DNA from: Tyto alba
Lineage: Eukaryota; Chordata; Aves; Strigiformes; Tytonidae
NCBI RefSeq assembly: GCF_018691265.1
Contig: NW_024881313.1
Location: forward strand, 39,425,518-39,489,517
DNA length: 64,000 nucleotides
Direction of reading: 5' to 3'
Shown: in pieces, positions 12,569-24,500 of the stretch
Numbering within the stretch: position 1 is the stretch's first letter
Layout: each line of letters starts with the position of its first letter
The notes under the pieces: generated by a model
What the model saw: only the letters and a program-made list of their open reading frames with translations
Database searches by the model: none
What the model was told of the DNA's origin: nothing
Translations under genes and position numbers: made by a program

Positions 12569-12645
12569 AAGATCATAGAATAATTCAGCTTGGAAGAAAT
12601 ATCAGGAAGACTTCTAGTCAAAACTCTAGCTTTTCTGGCAGAATT
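12569..12645 (-). mobile_element. CR1 LINE 3' end, short old fragment
   Basis: 'gatcatagaataattcagct' then 'tggaagaaatatcaggaaga' and 'ctagtcaaaac' match the reverse complement of a bird CR1 tail (agaatcatttaggttggaaa, then a 'ctctaagatcatcgagtccaa'-like block). Only the 3' UTR end remains, so this is a strongly 5'-truncated copy on the - strand. Confidence 0.7.
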
Positions 12646-13525
12646 CAAGTATATTATTTTAATTTAAAATAGAGAAACACCTATTTTTCATTATTTTTTT
12701 TCCTTCCAGACTGAAAGGTAATTTTTCATCAAAGAACTATTTAGCAACTATTTTATGTGAAAAATAGTTATCTCTGAATCCAGGCCATCCATGCTTTTTC
12801 AACAAAATATTGCATAATCATCTGACTAGGTCTCTTACTGAATAATTTCACAGATATTTTAATGCTGTTCATAGAGTTCAGGTCAAGTAGTGCCTTATTT
12901 AAGAAGGATAAATTTAGGTATTATCAAGTAGGAATCAGTGCATACTGGGTGTTCAGATTTTTCTTTGTAACTAGTGGAGATCAAGAGTAGGATTCAGTTA
13001 CATAAATATAGGTATTCACCGCCTTATTTGATGCGCTAGTCTTGTAGAGATTCAAGGTACTTTGATCCATCACATGTCATCTGAGTGGGTAGGTATGACA
13101 TGGGACATAGGAAAGACTCAGTCCTATGAAGAGGCAAGTAGAGGCCAAATAATTTACCCTGCAGTGCCTGAAATGACAGAGTTTAGGAAAGTTAATCTCC
13201 TGCTTTAATCCATTATCCCTTTCTCCTTTCTACCAACATAGACAGTGGAGCCTAGAAACAGCTTAGCTGCCCAAATATTGGTGTGTCCTTTAAGTTGAAT
13301 TTCATTCCAGTCTTTCAAAATTGAGAGAAGGAAGTGATTTTTCTTAGGCTAAAGAAAAAATCTTCATTTATTTTGACATAAAGTTTGGGTCTCAGATTCT
13401 GTATCTTAATTTAATCGGGGAGAAATAGCTATAAGATGCAATCTATAGTCATTTGGAATGGAGAAAAGATATTTTCCTAAACTTTTCTTGGTGCTAAAAG
13501 AAGAGAAAATTTCTTCTTCAAGACA
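12646..13525. other. Non-coding sequence between two CR1 fragments
   Basis: AT-rich and without a supported gene. It lies between the 3' tail at 12.6 kb and the ORF2 piece at 13.5 kb, both on the - strand. It may be decayed CR1 interior, but I can align none of it by eye, so linking the two into one insertion is not justified. Confidence 0.45.
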
Positions 13526-13640
13526 GAAGTGACATTTGCTTTCTTCCAGTCCTCAAGTACCTCTCCTGGTCACCACAAACTTTCAAAGATAATCAAGGGC
13601 TGTTTAGCAATGCAACCAACCATTTTCTTTCAGTGAAAAC
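13526..13640 (-). mobile_element. CR1 LINE ORF2 fragment (start of reverse transcriptase)
   Basis: On the - strand one frame reads KQPLIIFESLW, a stop, then PGEVLEDWKKANVT. This matches the conserved CR1 ORF2 stretch just before the reverse-transcriptase core, where intact elements read roughly 'LSIIFE.SW.SGEVP.DWRKANVTP'. The frame holds an in-frame stop and loses similarity on both sides, so this is a dead fragment. It is useful mainly for showing that the neighbourhood is old transposon debris. Confidence 0.8.
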
Positions 13641-14164
13641 CAGCTTTCTTATCAATGACCTTAATGTTGTTGATGTAGTTAACCTCACATGTCCATGTAA
13701 AGAACGATTTTCTCAGCCCCACCCAAGCTGAATTTAATAATATGAATTATAACTGTCTTCCCATTACTAGCTCAAGTCTTGATTAACATATCCATCACCT
13801 GGTACATCAGGTGTATCTTGTAGATATATAAATATATTCTGGAGAAGATGAATTATATCTCAAGGTGCTTGTTTCTTTTCATGGCCCCAGGTCGGTCAGA
13901 TACAAATATTTACATCAGATGAGTTGAACTCCACCTACTATGTTTATGTGCAACTATGAGTAGGCCCCTGGTCTTCACTTTCACTCCTCAGCATAACATC
14001 TGTGAGGTAAAAGTGATCTTGAGTAACAGTCTGAATGCCTGAAGCATGTTGCTCACTCCTGTGTTATTTAATAGGAAAAGAAAAATTTCATCATAATTAA
14101 ACTGTATGATCTGTAATGAGCAAACTTTTAAAAATGTCTAGAACTGTCTGAACAGCAGCAAACC
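13641..14164. other. Non-coding sequence between CR1 fragments
   Basis: No gene seen. A short AT-rich patch (about 13826-13840) and otherwise featureless sequence separate a - strand CR1 piece from a + strand one. Confidence 0.5.
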
Positions 14165-14985
14165 CCTCAACTTGGAGGATGACACAGCAAGCAAATATGC
14201 AGATGACACTAACTCAGGATGAGTGTTTGATATACAAGAATGGTTGAGCTTCAGCTCATGCAGACCTTGAGAAACTTGAAGACTACACCTGCAGAAACTT
14301 CATGAGGCTTAATAAGGATCAAAGCAAAGCGTTTCTCTGAGACAGAATAACCCCATGCATCAACAAAAGCTGGGAAGTGACTGATCAAGTAGAGGTCCGG
14401 CTGAAAAGGACCTGGAGGTGTCAGTGAATGCAAAATTGATGGTGAACCAACAGTATGCTTTCATTGTGAGTAAGACAAACTGTGTAATGATCCAAATTAG
14501 AAATCTGATCACCAAAATGAGGGAAGTTATTATTTCTCTACTTGGTGGTAGTGAGGTTACACCTGAGCTATAAGGAGAGGATAAAAAAAAAAAAATGTGA
14601 TCCTGTTTATTCCTGTAAAGAGGTCACTAAGGGGGTTCTAATTACAGTTCTCATTTTGAAGGGGCGTTATAAAGAAAACATATTTAAACTTTTCTTATTG
14701 TTGTTAGATGAAAAAACAAGGGACAAACACTACAAATAGTAACCTGAGATATTAATTTTGGACATAAGTGAAAACTTTAAGAGAGTAGCTCAGCACTAGA
14801 AGAAGTGTCTTGGAAAATTTGTGGGATCTCCATTCTCAGAGATTTTCAAGACTAGGCTAGACAAAATTAAAGCCTGACCTGATCTACAACTGCTTATCAC
14901 TTGGTTGCTTCAAAGAATTTAAGAAGTTTGGACTAGAGACATCCAGTTGGACTAGAGACATCCAGTTGTACCTTCCAATCAACAT
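14165..14985 (+). mobile_element. Old CR1 LINE, 3' half of ORF2 to 3' region
   Basis: At 14193-14210 the frame KYADDT corresponds to the (Y/F)ADD catalytic box of the CR1 reverse transcriptase. Next come CR1 landmarks in order: 'aacttcatgaggctt', 'gaataaccccatgcatcaac', 'ggacctggaggtgtcagtg', the 'gaggttacacctga' block, and a 3' part with 'gagattttcaagactaggct' and 'cctgacctgatctacaact'. The order and orientation fit one + strand insertion of about 0.8 kb. Many indels and stops, an internal A13 (14583-14595) and a local tandem duplication near the end mark it as ancient. Short frames inside it are not genes. Confidence 0.8.
14928..14965 (+). repeat. 19-bp perfect tandem duplication
   Basis: The unit ttggactagagacatccag occurs twice back to back (14928-14946 and 14947-14965), followed by a further ttg. 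The unit resembles the CR1 3' phrase 'ttggactagatgac.tcca', so it looks like replication slippage inside the old LINE copy. Confidence 0.95.
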
Positions 14986-16499
14986 CTCAAAAATTCCATA
15001 ATTCAGAAGACACAGGGAAAATCAATTCAGTCTGCAAAGTGTCATAAAAAAGGTGTTTCTGAGATTTTTGGAAGAGATGAGAGAACTGGGATCTGAGTTC
15101 CTTTCTTCTGTTATCTAACTTCCACAGGTTCTTGTTGAAAATCCCACCCACTGAGCCTGCAGAATTATGGTGAGATTTTCCAGCTAATCCTAGAAAAGAA
15201 CGTGCCTAAACCCCACCTATATCCAATGTCAATTAGATATACTATTTCTTTTGAAAACCCCAGCAGACATCCGTGGCTACATATATATATAGTCTACCAT
15301 CAATCAACTGCTTACAAAATACTAGCGTGAAAAAGAAAGCAAGCTTTACAGGATGACATGTAGTTTCTTTAGTTTAAAAAAGATCCAGGACTGCGAGTTC
15401 TTGGAGAACCAGGGTTTGAGAGGAAATCAAGGAGAGCGGACTCCATAGAAAAATTGTATCTGTAGAAGAAAATAGGAAAATTGTATCTGGAGAAAAACAG
15501 AAGAAAAAAATAACACTGAGATGGAAATCTGTTGTCTTCACCTTACTTGACAGAACACCTCGGTCACAAGAGAGTAAAGTTTTTGCTCCAGAATCTATTT
15601 AATCTTTCTTTCTCTTTAAAAAAGGTCATATTTTTGTCTTTTCCTGTCTCTTTGTCTTTCCCATTTCCCCTCTTTCTCCCTTGCTCTCTTTCACAGGTCT
15701 CACATCACAAAGTCTGATGACCTGTCTGCAGCCGCTTTTCCCAAGAGTCAACAAGATCTGTTTTGTGACCACTGTTATTTACATGACCATCAGCCATGCA
15801 AGAAGTGAGAGGAGCACACAAGACCCTATTCATGAGATGGGGACTCTAATATTTGAAATAACTGCTGGGAGAGGTCAGGTGTCCCTTCAGCTTTGACACC
15901 TGGTCTGACCACATCAGTAATTAATCATTGGAAAGTCAAATTGAATGCAAGTGATGCCCTCCCAGCTCATCATTATTGTGACTGGAAATTTGTGATACTG
16001 AGTTGAATCCTGAAGAAGACAGCGTGCCAGCTGTTTAGAAAGTAAACACCAAAAACCGTGTGACATTTCTACAAACACATGTGAAAACAGCAAAGGAGCA
16101 AATATCACACTGAGCCATGAGCCCCAGTGATGAAGTTGTTTATTATAGAACAGACATTTTCCCTGCAGGGTGGAGCATAGGGTCAACCTTCCCATAACAA
16201 ACGCTTCTTGTCTTCAGGGCTTGAAAATTCAGTTAAAATCTGTATGATGGGCTTTTGACATTACAAGAAAATAATGATAATAATAAGAAAACCCAAAGAT
16301 GCAACTGATTTGGCATTAAGACCATTTGTCATGAGGGGAAGGGACTTTTCAGAATGAATAAGGAAAAAAAGTTGAAATGAATAATCAGAATCTATGACTT
16401 GGTAATACTCTGCATGCTTGCATTATAAGATTTTCTCTAGGGAAAAAAAAAAAAAAAATCCCTGAGATTGAACATAGAGGCTGGGAATTCAACAATGTA
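14986..16499. other. Unique non-coding sequence
   Basis: No gene supported. An imperfect direct repeat around 'gaaaaattgtatctg' lies at about 15447-15495. A C/T-rich stretch at about 15605-15700 ends in a cag and looks like a splice acceptor, but no recognisable exon follows. A16 lies at 16443-16458. Confidence 0.55.
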
Positions 16500-16620
16500 T
16501 AGGAAAGACATTTTCCTTGCCACAAAGAGTTTTCAATGCCAGTAGACAATGCAGAACAATGATGTAAGAAATGAAAACTTTTATCACCCTTAAACAGATC
16601 TGAAATTAAAACCCAGTGGG
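16500..16620 (-). repeat. Old amniote MIR/L2-like repeat remnant
   Basis: 'ttccttgccacaaagagttt' followed by 'cagtagacaatgcag' recalls a block common in old amniote repeats ('ccctgccccaaagagcttac', 'aatctaagtagacaaga'). About 60 bp later comes 'cttttatcacccttaaacag', as in 'attatccccattttacag'. The spacing and order fit, but divergence is high and I am not sure of the family name. Confidence 0.45.
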
Positions 16621-17534
16621 AATAAAGGTACTCTCATATCTTTTTATTTGTTTAATTGTTTGTTTTGAGAAGATGTTAATTCCTTGAAAAAATAATTTTC
16701 TAAAAATAAAAAAGTAATAGATCAACATAATTAAAATTTCACTAGAATGTTTTATTGGGGGAGAACCAGGGCAATTAATTTTTTGAAAAGACCGTGTAGA
16801 TAGGGAAAGTGGTTTGTCTGAAGTATTTACCTTCTGAAAACACAGTTGCCTATGGGAGATACAGGCTCAAATTCTTCTTCAGCTGCACCAGGGAGAGCAA
16901 ACACCTGGATTCAGATCATGCCCCAGCTCCAGTCATGAGACAATGTACTGATGACAAAAACACATCCTTATGCTCTGTGGTTCCATTAATATCTGTAATT
17001 ACTCACACAAAGTGGAAAAGCTCCAACAGGAGCAACTGTAAATTAAAAAAAAAAAAAAAAAAACTAAAACCCCAAAAAACGGAAAATAAGACATTTCTTC
17101 AGTTCAGCGGTTGGAGAAATAACCTGGAAGACTGGAGATTTTTCTCCAGATTAATTCAGGCAGATCAACAATTTGAACCTACGATCCCATTCTTGGGAGT
17201 GTCCTGATCACTTGTTTATTCTAAGATCTATTATTTTCTCTTTTCTCTGTCTCCCTCTCTCTGTTCATATTCTTTTGTTTTATATTATTTTATTGAAATT
17301 ACTAATTTTTCTTCCAAGCTGGCATGAAAAATATGTTCTTAGCTTGTCAATGACTTTCCCTATTACCTAATACAATAATATCTAGTATCAATAAATGGCC
17401 AGGCTTTCAAAAGATCAGATGACAATATCATTCCTGGATCTGCAGTTTTCTCCCCATTATTTCAGTTCTTATCTCAAAGTTGTTTAAGAGTAGTGTAAGG
17501 TGAACAGTGATTTTTATAAAAATACATGTGAAGA
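16621..17534. other. Unique non-coding sequence
   Basis: A 132-codon + frame (16809-17207) runs through A19 at 17045-17063, which translates as a lysine run. It has no recognisable domain and is not a credible gene. The rest is AT-rich and featureless. Confidence 0.6.
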
Positions 17535-17580
17535 CACTCAGAAAATTTGCTGATAATGTCTTGCTGGAGGTGGAATATGG
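17535..17580 (+). mobile_element. Possible CR1 scrap around the reverse-transcriptase FADD box
   Basis: From 17543 the + frame reads KFADNVLLEVEYG, close to the CR1 segment that begins KFADDTKL. In an intact CR1 this segment lies downstream of the DFSKAFDTVS motif, yet here it lies about 390 bp upstream of that motif in the same orientation. It is therefore either a separate insertion, a rearrangement or a chance match. Confidence 0.35.
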
Positions 17581-17880
17581 ACAAAAAGAGAAAAAGAGTA
17601 AAAGAGTAAAAGAAAGTAACAGACATGACTATAATGCAAAGTATACTATTGAAGAAGGAAGTTAAGATGTGTAAAGAAGAATAAAACTAATTAAATCATG
17701 GGGTCTTTATTTGTTTCAAACACAAACATTGCACAGCTACGGGAATTCAGAACAAGTTTCTGTGGAAGTGCAAAAAGAGACCAGATGTCCAGCGAGATAA
17801 AGTCAGAAAGACCAAAAAGAAAAAGAAGACAAGAAGTAGTAAAAGCTGACATGTCAAACCAAACTAATGTCTTACTATAG

Positions 17881-18605
17881 ACAGTAACGAGTTTGTAGCT
17901 ACAGGAGGAGCAGCAGCTGCCAATACATACATTGATTTTATTAGAGCTTTTAACACTGTCTCATATGACATTCTCAGAAATAAACTAGGCAAACATAGTA
18001 TAGATTAAACTACCAGGGTTAGAGGTAAAAAATGCTGGAAAACCTACTGACAAAATAGGTACAAATGGAAATATATATTAAGTGGGTTCTTCAAGGGAAA
18101 ATTCTGAGAATTAATAATGAGCAGTGAGGAATCATCATCATCGTTAATGATTCAGAGTGGAAGAGAAAGTACGTGGGTTAAGATTTTACAAAATACTAAG
18201 TAAGGATGGATCAACACAAGATTGTCATTATCTGGTAATTTTTTCAGAAATAAATAGGATCTTATTCAGGAGGGACAAATACAAAATAGTGTGGGTATGT
18301 GAGGATAAACATCTGTTCAGAATATGAGAGTCTCAGAAAGTGGTTACATAGCACTTCTGCAGAGCACTTTCTGGGTGTTAAGGTAGATCGTAATGAAGTG
18401 AGAACCAGCTTGGTTTGCCTGTGGCAAAAATGGTAAAGACTATCTGAGAATGCATGAACAGGCTGGTAAACATGTATAAACACTGCACTAGATTGCTTGA
18501 GAAGTGTTCAGGCAGTAGAGAAGCTTCCATCACATGTGATGCCTGACAGTGAATCAGACAAGTATCTATTAGGAATGGCCTAGGAAGAGTAGATCCTGTC
18601 CCACT
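17881..18605 (+). mobile_element. Old CR1 LINE ORF2 fragment, reverse-transcriptase core onward
   Basis: From 17931 the + frame reads IDFIRAFNTVSYDIL, a clear match to the CR1 reverse-transcriptase motif DFSKAFDTVSHDIL. Further blocks follow in order: a 'FINDL'-like stretch near 18140, a decayed KF-ADD region, the 'KFNP.KGKYKV'-like stretch around 18243-18290, and 'ctgggtgttaaggtagatcg' near 18371. This is one + strand copy covering the second half of ORF2. Frameshifts and stops are frequent, so the element is long dead. Confidence 0.8.
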
Positions 18606-19361
18606 TTCCCTTTTTCATAGGCCTTCTGTGATAGCAGTTACAAAGATATCCTCATCATATTGGCACAGGACACAGGGGAAGAATTTTCATGACCCTAGCT
18701 CACACATTTCTAATGCTGAACACCAGTTCTTTCCCCAGGGGAACAGGAGATTCAAAGTAAAACATTGTGCTTTATTTTTATGTGAGATCCTATGTCTCTG
18801 TAAGGGACCAAGTAAAACACACAGCTCAGAGCTAATATGAATTTGTAGATATGGATAGTCTGGATCTGAATTTCATGGCTCAGACCCTCTCTAACAGAGA
18901 CTTTTAATGTTGTTATGAAAAAAACAACATTCCATCTGCTATATGCAAATCCCTCCTTATATTTGCCTTTTGAGACCTCTAAGTGCTCTTAAACCAGCTA
19001 AACTTCTTCCTGAAGAATGCTGTTTACGCTTTGCGCAATACAGTTTCAACTTGATACGTTTCTCAACATGGGACACTCAAGTGTGAAAGCAAACAAGCTG
19101 GCAGGTTTTATTAGATTACCTTTTATTAGAAGAAACCCACACACACCAACAATGATTCTTTTTACAACAGCACCATTCAAATAGACTGTGTTTCCCCGAG
19201 AGCCAAAGCTTGCTTCTGCTTATATATTTTTCTCTCTGTCACTCAGCCTCCCAAGGTGTGATCAGTTGACCTGATGAAGTTTATCCGTTGTAGTTTATGT
19301 TGCCACCTGAAGGTTATCATACAACGTGTTGGCTGCCTACAGTATTGTGAACTACAACTCC

Positions 19362-19376
19362 TTTGCACATAACAAT
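19362..19376. promoter_or_regulatory. Octamer-like plus SOX-like half-sites
   Basis: tttgcacataacaat joins an octamer-like half (TTTGCA) to a SOX-like half (AACAAT). The classic POU/SOX composite is ATTTGCATAACAATG in this orientation. Here two extra bases (CA) separate the halves, so a true composite site is doubtful. Confidence 0.2.
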
Positions 19377-19753
19377 TTCATTGGCTGGTTTATCAAGCTT
19401 CCAAAATCTTCTCTCTGGATTGTGACAGTGGACACTGCAAAGGAAAGAAGTGGGAATAATTGGAGAGTGGATAACCAGTTCTTCACATCTCCTCCCTCAT
19501 GTTATTCCCTTTCCCTCAGGACACTAGTGTTCTGAGCAGAAATCAGGTCACTCACTTCTAACTGAAGGCCGATCAACTGAAGACCAACACTGTAAAGCAT
19601 TGTATAAAATGCAAGCATCAAATACATCAGGCAATGCTTAACTCAAACACATGTAAATGCAGGATATACCTTATTTCAGTTTAGATGCGTTATTCAACTC
19701 TGAAAGAAATGTGATAGTGAAAAATTAGAAAACACAAAAAAACCACCACCACC

Positions 19754-19787
19754 AAAAACAAAACAAAACAAAACAAAACAAAACAAC
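19754..19787 (+). repeat. (AAAAC)n microsatellite
   Basis: Consecutive AAAAC units, preceded by a short CCA-rich stretch (19742-19754) and followed by aacaaat. A simple repeat with no visible retroelement attached. Confidence 0.9.
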
Positions 19788-21414
19788 AAATCTCATGTAG
19801 AACGGTTTAATTAAAGCTGTCTCAGATCCCTCAAGGTAAAAACACTGCAGGGTTTAAGGCAGAAGTTTTGGAAGGGAACAGTGATTTTCGAGGACTTAGC
19901 TGGAAAGAAAATGTGACTGCCCTAACCATGATTTTGCAAAAAGATGTCAACTATTTTCAAGAATGACTGTTTTACATGGCCTGTACAGTACAAGGTGTAC
20001 AAAAAACCTTTCCCCAGGGAACGCAAATGTGGCAGCTGTTGACTACAGCTTACAACAAATGGACTCTGGAAAACTTTACACAAGCTGTTACTGAGAGGCA
20101 CAAAATGAAAACCCAAGTTCACTCTGTCCATGTCTTTCTTCATCTCCAAACTCCAGCACTTGGGCTCCTCTGGACTCAGCATAAGAACAATTCTGTGTCA
20201 TTATCTATTGCATAGTTCTGGAGCCAAACAAGGAACCAGTTCAGCTTTTGGCCATGAAGATACTTCTAACAAAGTCAAGATCCTTACCCCCAAAGGAGGG
20301 AATAAGACCATAAGAAAGAAAATTCACACTCCATGGACTTAAGAGTATTAGATTATATGGTTTTAAAATAAACACGTAGGAGGGAAATAAAACTGTAGAT
20401 GGGTTTATCAAGGAAGGCAGCTACAAAGAGTTATATCAGTGTCTGTGGACCTTAGATGTATGTCCTTGAGCATCTTCTTTCCTGTGGAACTGGTTGAAAC
20501 AAGCCTGAAGATCCATCAGCAACTAAGTTTTGTTTTGGTGAGAAATTTGGCAAGACTGGAGTCCAAGCTTCAGTCATTGGAAGATGAATCTTCATGCTTT
20601 TGTTTCACAGATTACTTCTGTCAAAAATCCTGAAATGACACAGAACCAGAATAATTTTTTTTTCTTTACTGCATGGCAAGCAGCAGAGTGACTGAAAACA
20701 AGTCATAGAGTAGCAGGAGAGAATAATGCAGTTTTATGAACTGCCTGACATAAATGTTGTCATCTCCCAAGACTATTTTGAGGAAGAAATTTACAGGAAC
20801 AGATGATTCCAGGAAGCTTTACTAAACTCCAGTTTAGACAATATATCTTTAATGTCCGAAGGGGTCTGTTTACTTCCCCCTATAGCTATCCAGCATCATC
20901 ACTGGAGAGAGAAAAAGAGCACAAACTCAGTCATGTATTTTTGGCCATTATTTTTCTTTCTTTCTTTGCTTCTTTTGAGCTGTCCAGTGGTAGGCAAGTA
21001 GAAGAAGCCTAAATTTCTGATTATGCAGAGCACTCTTCTCATAATCAAGTTCTATATCTCTCTTTGTCCCCACCAAAATAATCACCTGTAGTCATTTGCA
21101 AACATCAGAGCCAATGTGTAGTAGATTATTGAAGGTATGCATTCAAGGAAGCAGTAATTGCTGTTAAAAAGCAACTTTCATTTAGTATTCTTCCAAGTGC
21201 TAGATCTCTTTGTGAGACCGAGACCACCATCACTGCTAGAGAACACAAAACAGGGAAGGGGAGGGAAGTAAGAAAGAAAAGAGAGGAAAATACTCCCTTA
21301 GCAAGGTAGAAGTTTACCATGAATGTTGTCCTGGGAACAGCAGTCCAATAGAGGTCTCTTTTATAGTAATTTCTACCCCAATTGTTTCTTGTTAATTCTC
21401 TCTGATTACAGTAA

Positions 21415-21420
<6 letters not shown>

Positions 21421-21473
<53 letters not shown>

Positions 21474-21583
21474 GTGGGGAAGAGTGGAAGAAAGAAAGTC
21501 ATAAAAAGAACAAGAAAATGAATAATAAAAAAAAAATCCTTGTGGTGAAAAGGGAAAAAAAAAAAAGAAAAGAAAAAAAAAAA
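21421..21583 (+). repeat. A47 homopolymer and following purine-rich tract
   Basis: 47 consecutive A (21421-21467) are followed by almost 120 bp of A/G-rich sequence that includes further runs of A. Frames crossing it on either strand translate to poly-lysine or poly-phenylalanine and are artefacts. No coding body, LINE or polyadenylation signal immediately precedes it. Confidence 0.95.
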
Positions 21584-24500
21584 TCTGGCGCTAACTCTAA
21601 GCAATTTGCACCTTGTGCCCAGATCATAACTCTCTGCCTCCACTGCTTCCACACCCCATGATTTATGTTTGACAGTCCCAAAGTGGTTTGGAAATGGCAC
21701 AGCACTGAGACCTTGTGGTGAGGCTAACTGATGTTTGAAAAAACAAAAATGAGTTAATTTATGGGAGCGTTCCTTTGGACTGGAATTCCAGACCAACACA
21801 GCTCTCCTCTAGTGGAAAAGTTTTGCACGCACACGCACATACACACACAAAATCTCCTCTTCTTTTTCTAGTTTACTCTCTCTCTCTGACTCTTTCTCTC
21901 TTTATTCTACCTATTTTCATTTCTCTTTTTTATTTCAGAACCTCCACCCATCTGAAAAAAAATCACATTGTGTTATTTTGTATTTATTTTCTGAATCTAT
22001 TCTCAACTAAGAACAATATAGTGTTCTTGCTTTTCTAAAGTTCTCTTCACTATATTTCTTATCCTGTTTACTCCTATGCATTTTGGAGATTTTCTTGGAC
22101 AACAGAAACACACAATAACTTAAAAAATTAAAAGTGGTGATTCTAATGAGCCATATTCAGACATTTTGAGGTTATCAAATTTCAGAAGATCGGGAAAATC
22201 ATTGCCCTTTTAATCTCCACAGTTGAATCTTGGGAAAAAAAAAAAAAAAAATAGAGATTCTTCAAGTCATTAACTATACTGGAAAATCTTACCTATTGTC
22301 TCATGCTAGACAATTGAATGTAACAATCAGAAAAATAAGAGTTAACATTTTAGTAGTTGCTAACTGTATATCCCACATATTAAAGGAAATAAAGCAGCTG
22401 TTCACTTGAGGAGCTGGATTACAAGCAATGGATATTGACTTATGTCCGTTGAATACAGTGGGATCAAGAAGGTTTTCATCAGTTCTGGGTTTGGCCCTTG
22501 GCCACGTAGGTGCCTGTGTCAGCTTTTCTCAGATACCACCTTGTTAGGGTCACGATGATAAATAAAAGAATTGAAGGATGGAGAAATAAGTACCTAAGTA
22601 TATCATGTGCAGTGGTGCATTCTATGTTACTGCACACCAGAAGACTTTGAGAGAATGAGGAAGATTTACTAGAATAATAGATATAAATCTATTTTTCCAA
22701 CTCTTATTTATGTAATAGATATTGTTCTGACCAGAATCATGGTTTCCATTGGGTATTATGAGGTTCCTACAACTTGAGATAGGTAGCAAGAAATCTTCCT
22801 GCATCTGTCACAGGTTCACAGCTCCTGTGGATTTAATACAGGAAACAAGGGAAGGTGGAGGAAGGCAGATAGGGAGCTGGTGGATTATGCTTCTGTCTGC
22901 ACACTAAACATTTTTAACCCAGCCAGGAAGAATTATCTAGATTCTCACCTTTGCACTGGGAGAACTGAGGAGATATGACATTATTTGACCATGCGGAAGG
23001 ACACAGTGTTTTCCAGACTCCTCCTGGGGATCCTGGCACAAGGGCAACTTAAATAAGCTGCACAGACAGACTGACTGACAGCCTATTATTTGTGTTGCAG
23101 GTGCAAACCAGATGTGAACAATGCAGGTGGGCCAGAAAAGACACCAGCTTTATCAATATTAGGTAGTCCATGTTTTGTCCCTTCCTTGACAACATCCTTT
23201 GCCGCAGATGCCTGATTTCCTCTCCTGCTCCCTTACCACTTTCCAGGAGATTTGCACTCTGTCTTGCCACCTAAATTGCCAAGAGGCATACGTGCTTTGA
23301 TTACTCATATAAAAACTATGCACCTTGATTGGACAAGTGAGAGTAGAAGGTGTGCTGGCTCTTTTGCTCAGAAGACCAAATGAAGCCTGTGAAGGTTATC
23401 TGCAACCAAAGAACCATATATTTTGTGGGCCTGTCAGAAACAGTGGGCATTGTCTAAATACTGAAGTGTGGATACTACTTTTGTAAGCAGTTTGCTCAGT
23501 TCAACACCATGCGTGGAGAATGAAATACTGGAGAGTGTATTTAGAGCTCCAGGTATATGTATCTACCCACCAGGCAAAGATCTTAATAGCCAGTTTAGGA
23601 GTCACCTCCTTTTTCTCCATTTCTGAGGACAAATGAGTGACAGCAGTTAAAGGGTTTGATATGGCAACTCTGTTCAAGAAAACTGGTTAATACTTGTGTA
23701 TTCTTGACTCATTCCATTTTATCATCTCTCTCTCTGTTCCTGATCAGCTATGTTAGTGACTTGTGCTTTTCAGGAACCTCGCATGAAGACTTCTCTTTGC
23801 CCCTGGCCATTCCCCATCCATTTTTCTATATCTAAGAGCATTTAACAGATACACACAACCATCTGCTCAACAGCAACCACAAGCTCAGCTGCTCTGCCCA
23901 CCTCTGTGGCACCTCATTTTGAGATTCTCCACCAACCCTTCACCATGCCAGAGGAACAAACAGACTGCTGGCTATGGATGTCTCCATCTGAGAGTGAAAT
24001 ACATCACAGATATAACAAGCAACCCTGCCTGTGAGAACCACCCAGATGATCTTGCCTTACAGCTTCCCCTTCATGCTGACCTCCCTCGCTGACTATATCT
24101 GGAACCAGAGCCTGTGCTCCACCATGGCCTTTCCTCCTCCTCTCCTATCAAAGAGAGGATGTTAACTGAGGCCAGAGCTGGGTGTAAAGCCTGGGAGATA
24201 GCACCACTATCACCTCTCTCTCTCTGGGTGAGAAGAGGTGGTATCAGCCTGTTCACAGATAACTAGCTCTGCAGTGAGTGACAGTGTAGAGATAAACGTC
24301 CCTGCATTGACTTGCTGATAACAGCCTGCCTTGTCACCAAGGGAGCACCCTGATCCATGAGCTGAAATACAGTGTCATGATCCAGGAGAGCAACTGTAGC
24401 GGACTACAGCAGTTATTTTTGAGTACATCTGAAATAGCTTCAAAACTAAAAGGGTTAATCCACTTTTGTCCACTGGCAAGACTTAAGCCCTCACTTTTGC

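Larger units (their letters stand above)
18606..21420. other. Unique non-coding sequence
   Basis: No gene. The part at about 19060-19540 has mixed composition without homopolymers and holds an octamer/SOX-like motif pair at 19362-19376. An AAAAC microsatellite lies at 19754-19787. Several 60-90 codon frames occur on both strands with no recognisable product. Confidence 0.55.

Noticed and set aside
12569..13640. A single large - strand CR1 joining the 12.6-kb tail and the 13.5-kb ORF2 piece
   Set aside because: The order and strand fit, but the roughly 880 bp between them show no CR1 similarity that I can see by eye.
16809..17207. 132-codon + strand open frame
   Set aside because: It runs through A19, giving a lysine block, and its remainder matches nothing known.
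21323..21799. Open frames of 112 and 126 codons on both strands
   Set aside because: They are translations of the A47 run and purine-rich tract (poly-Lys or poly-Phe) and carry no domain.
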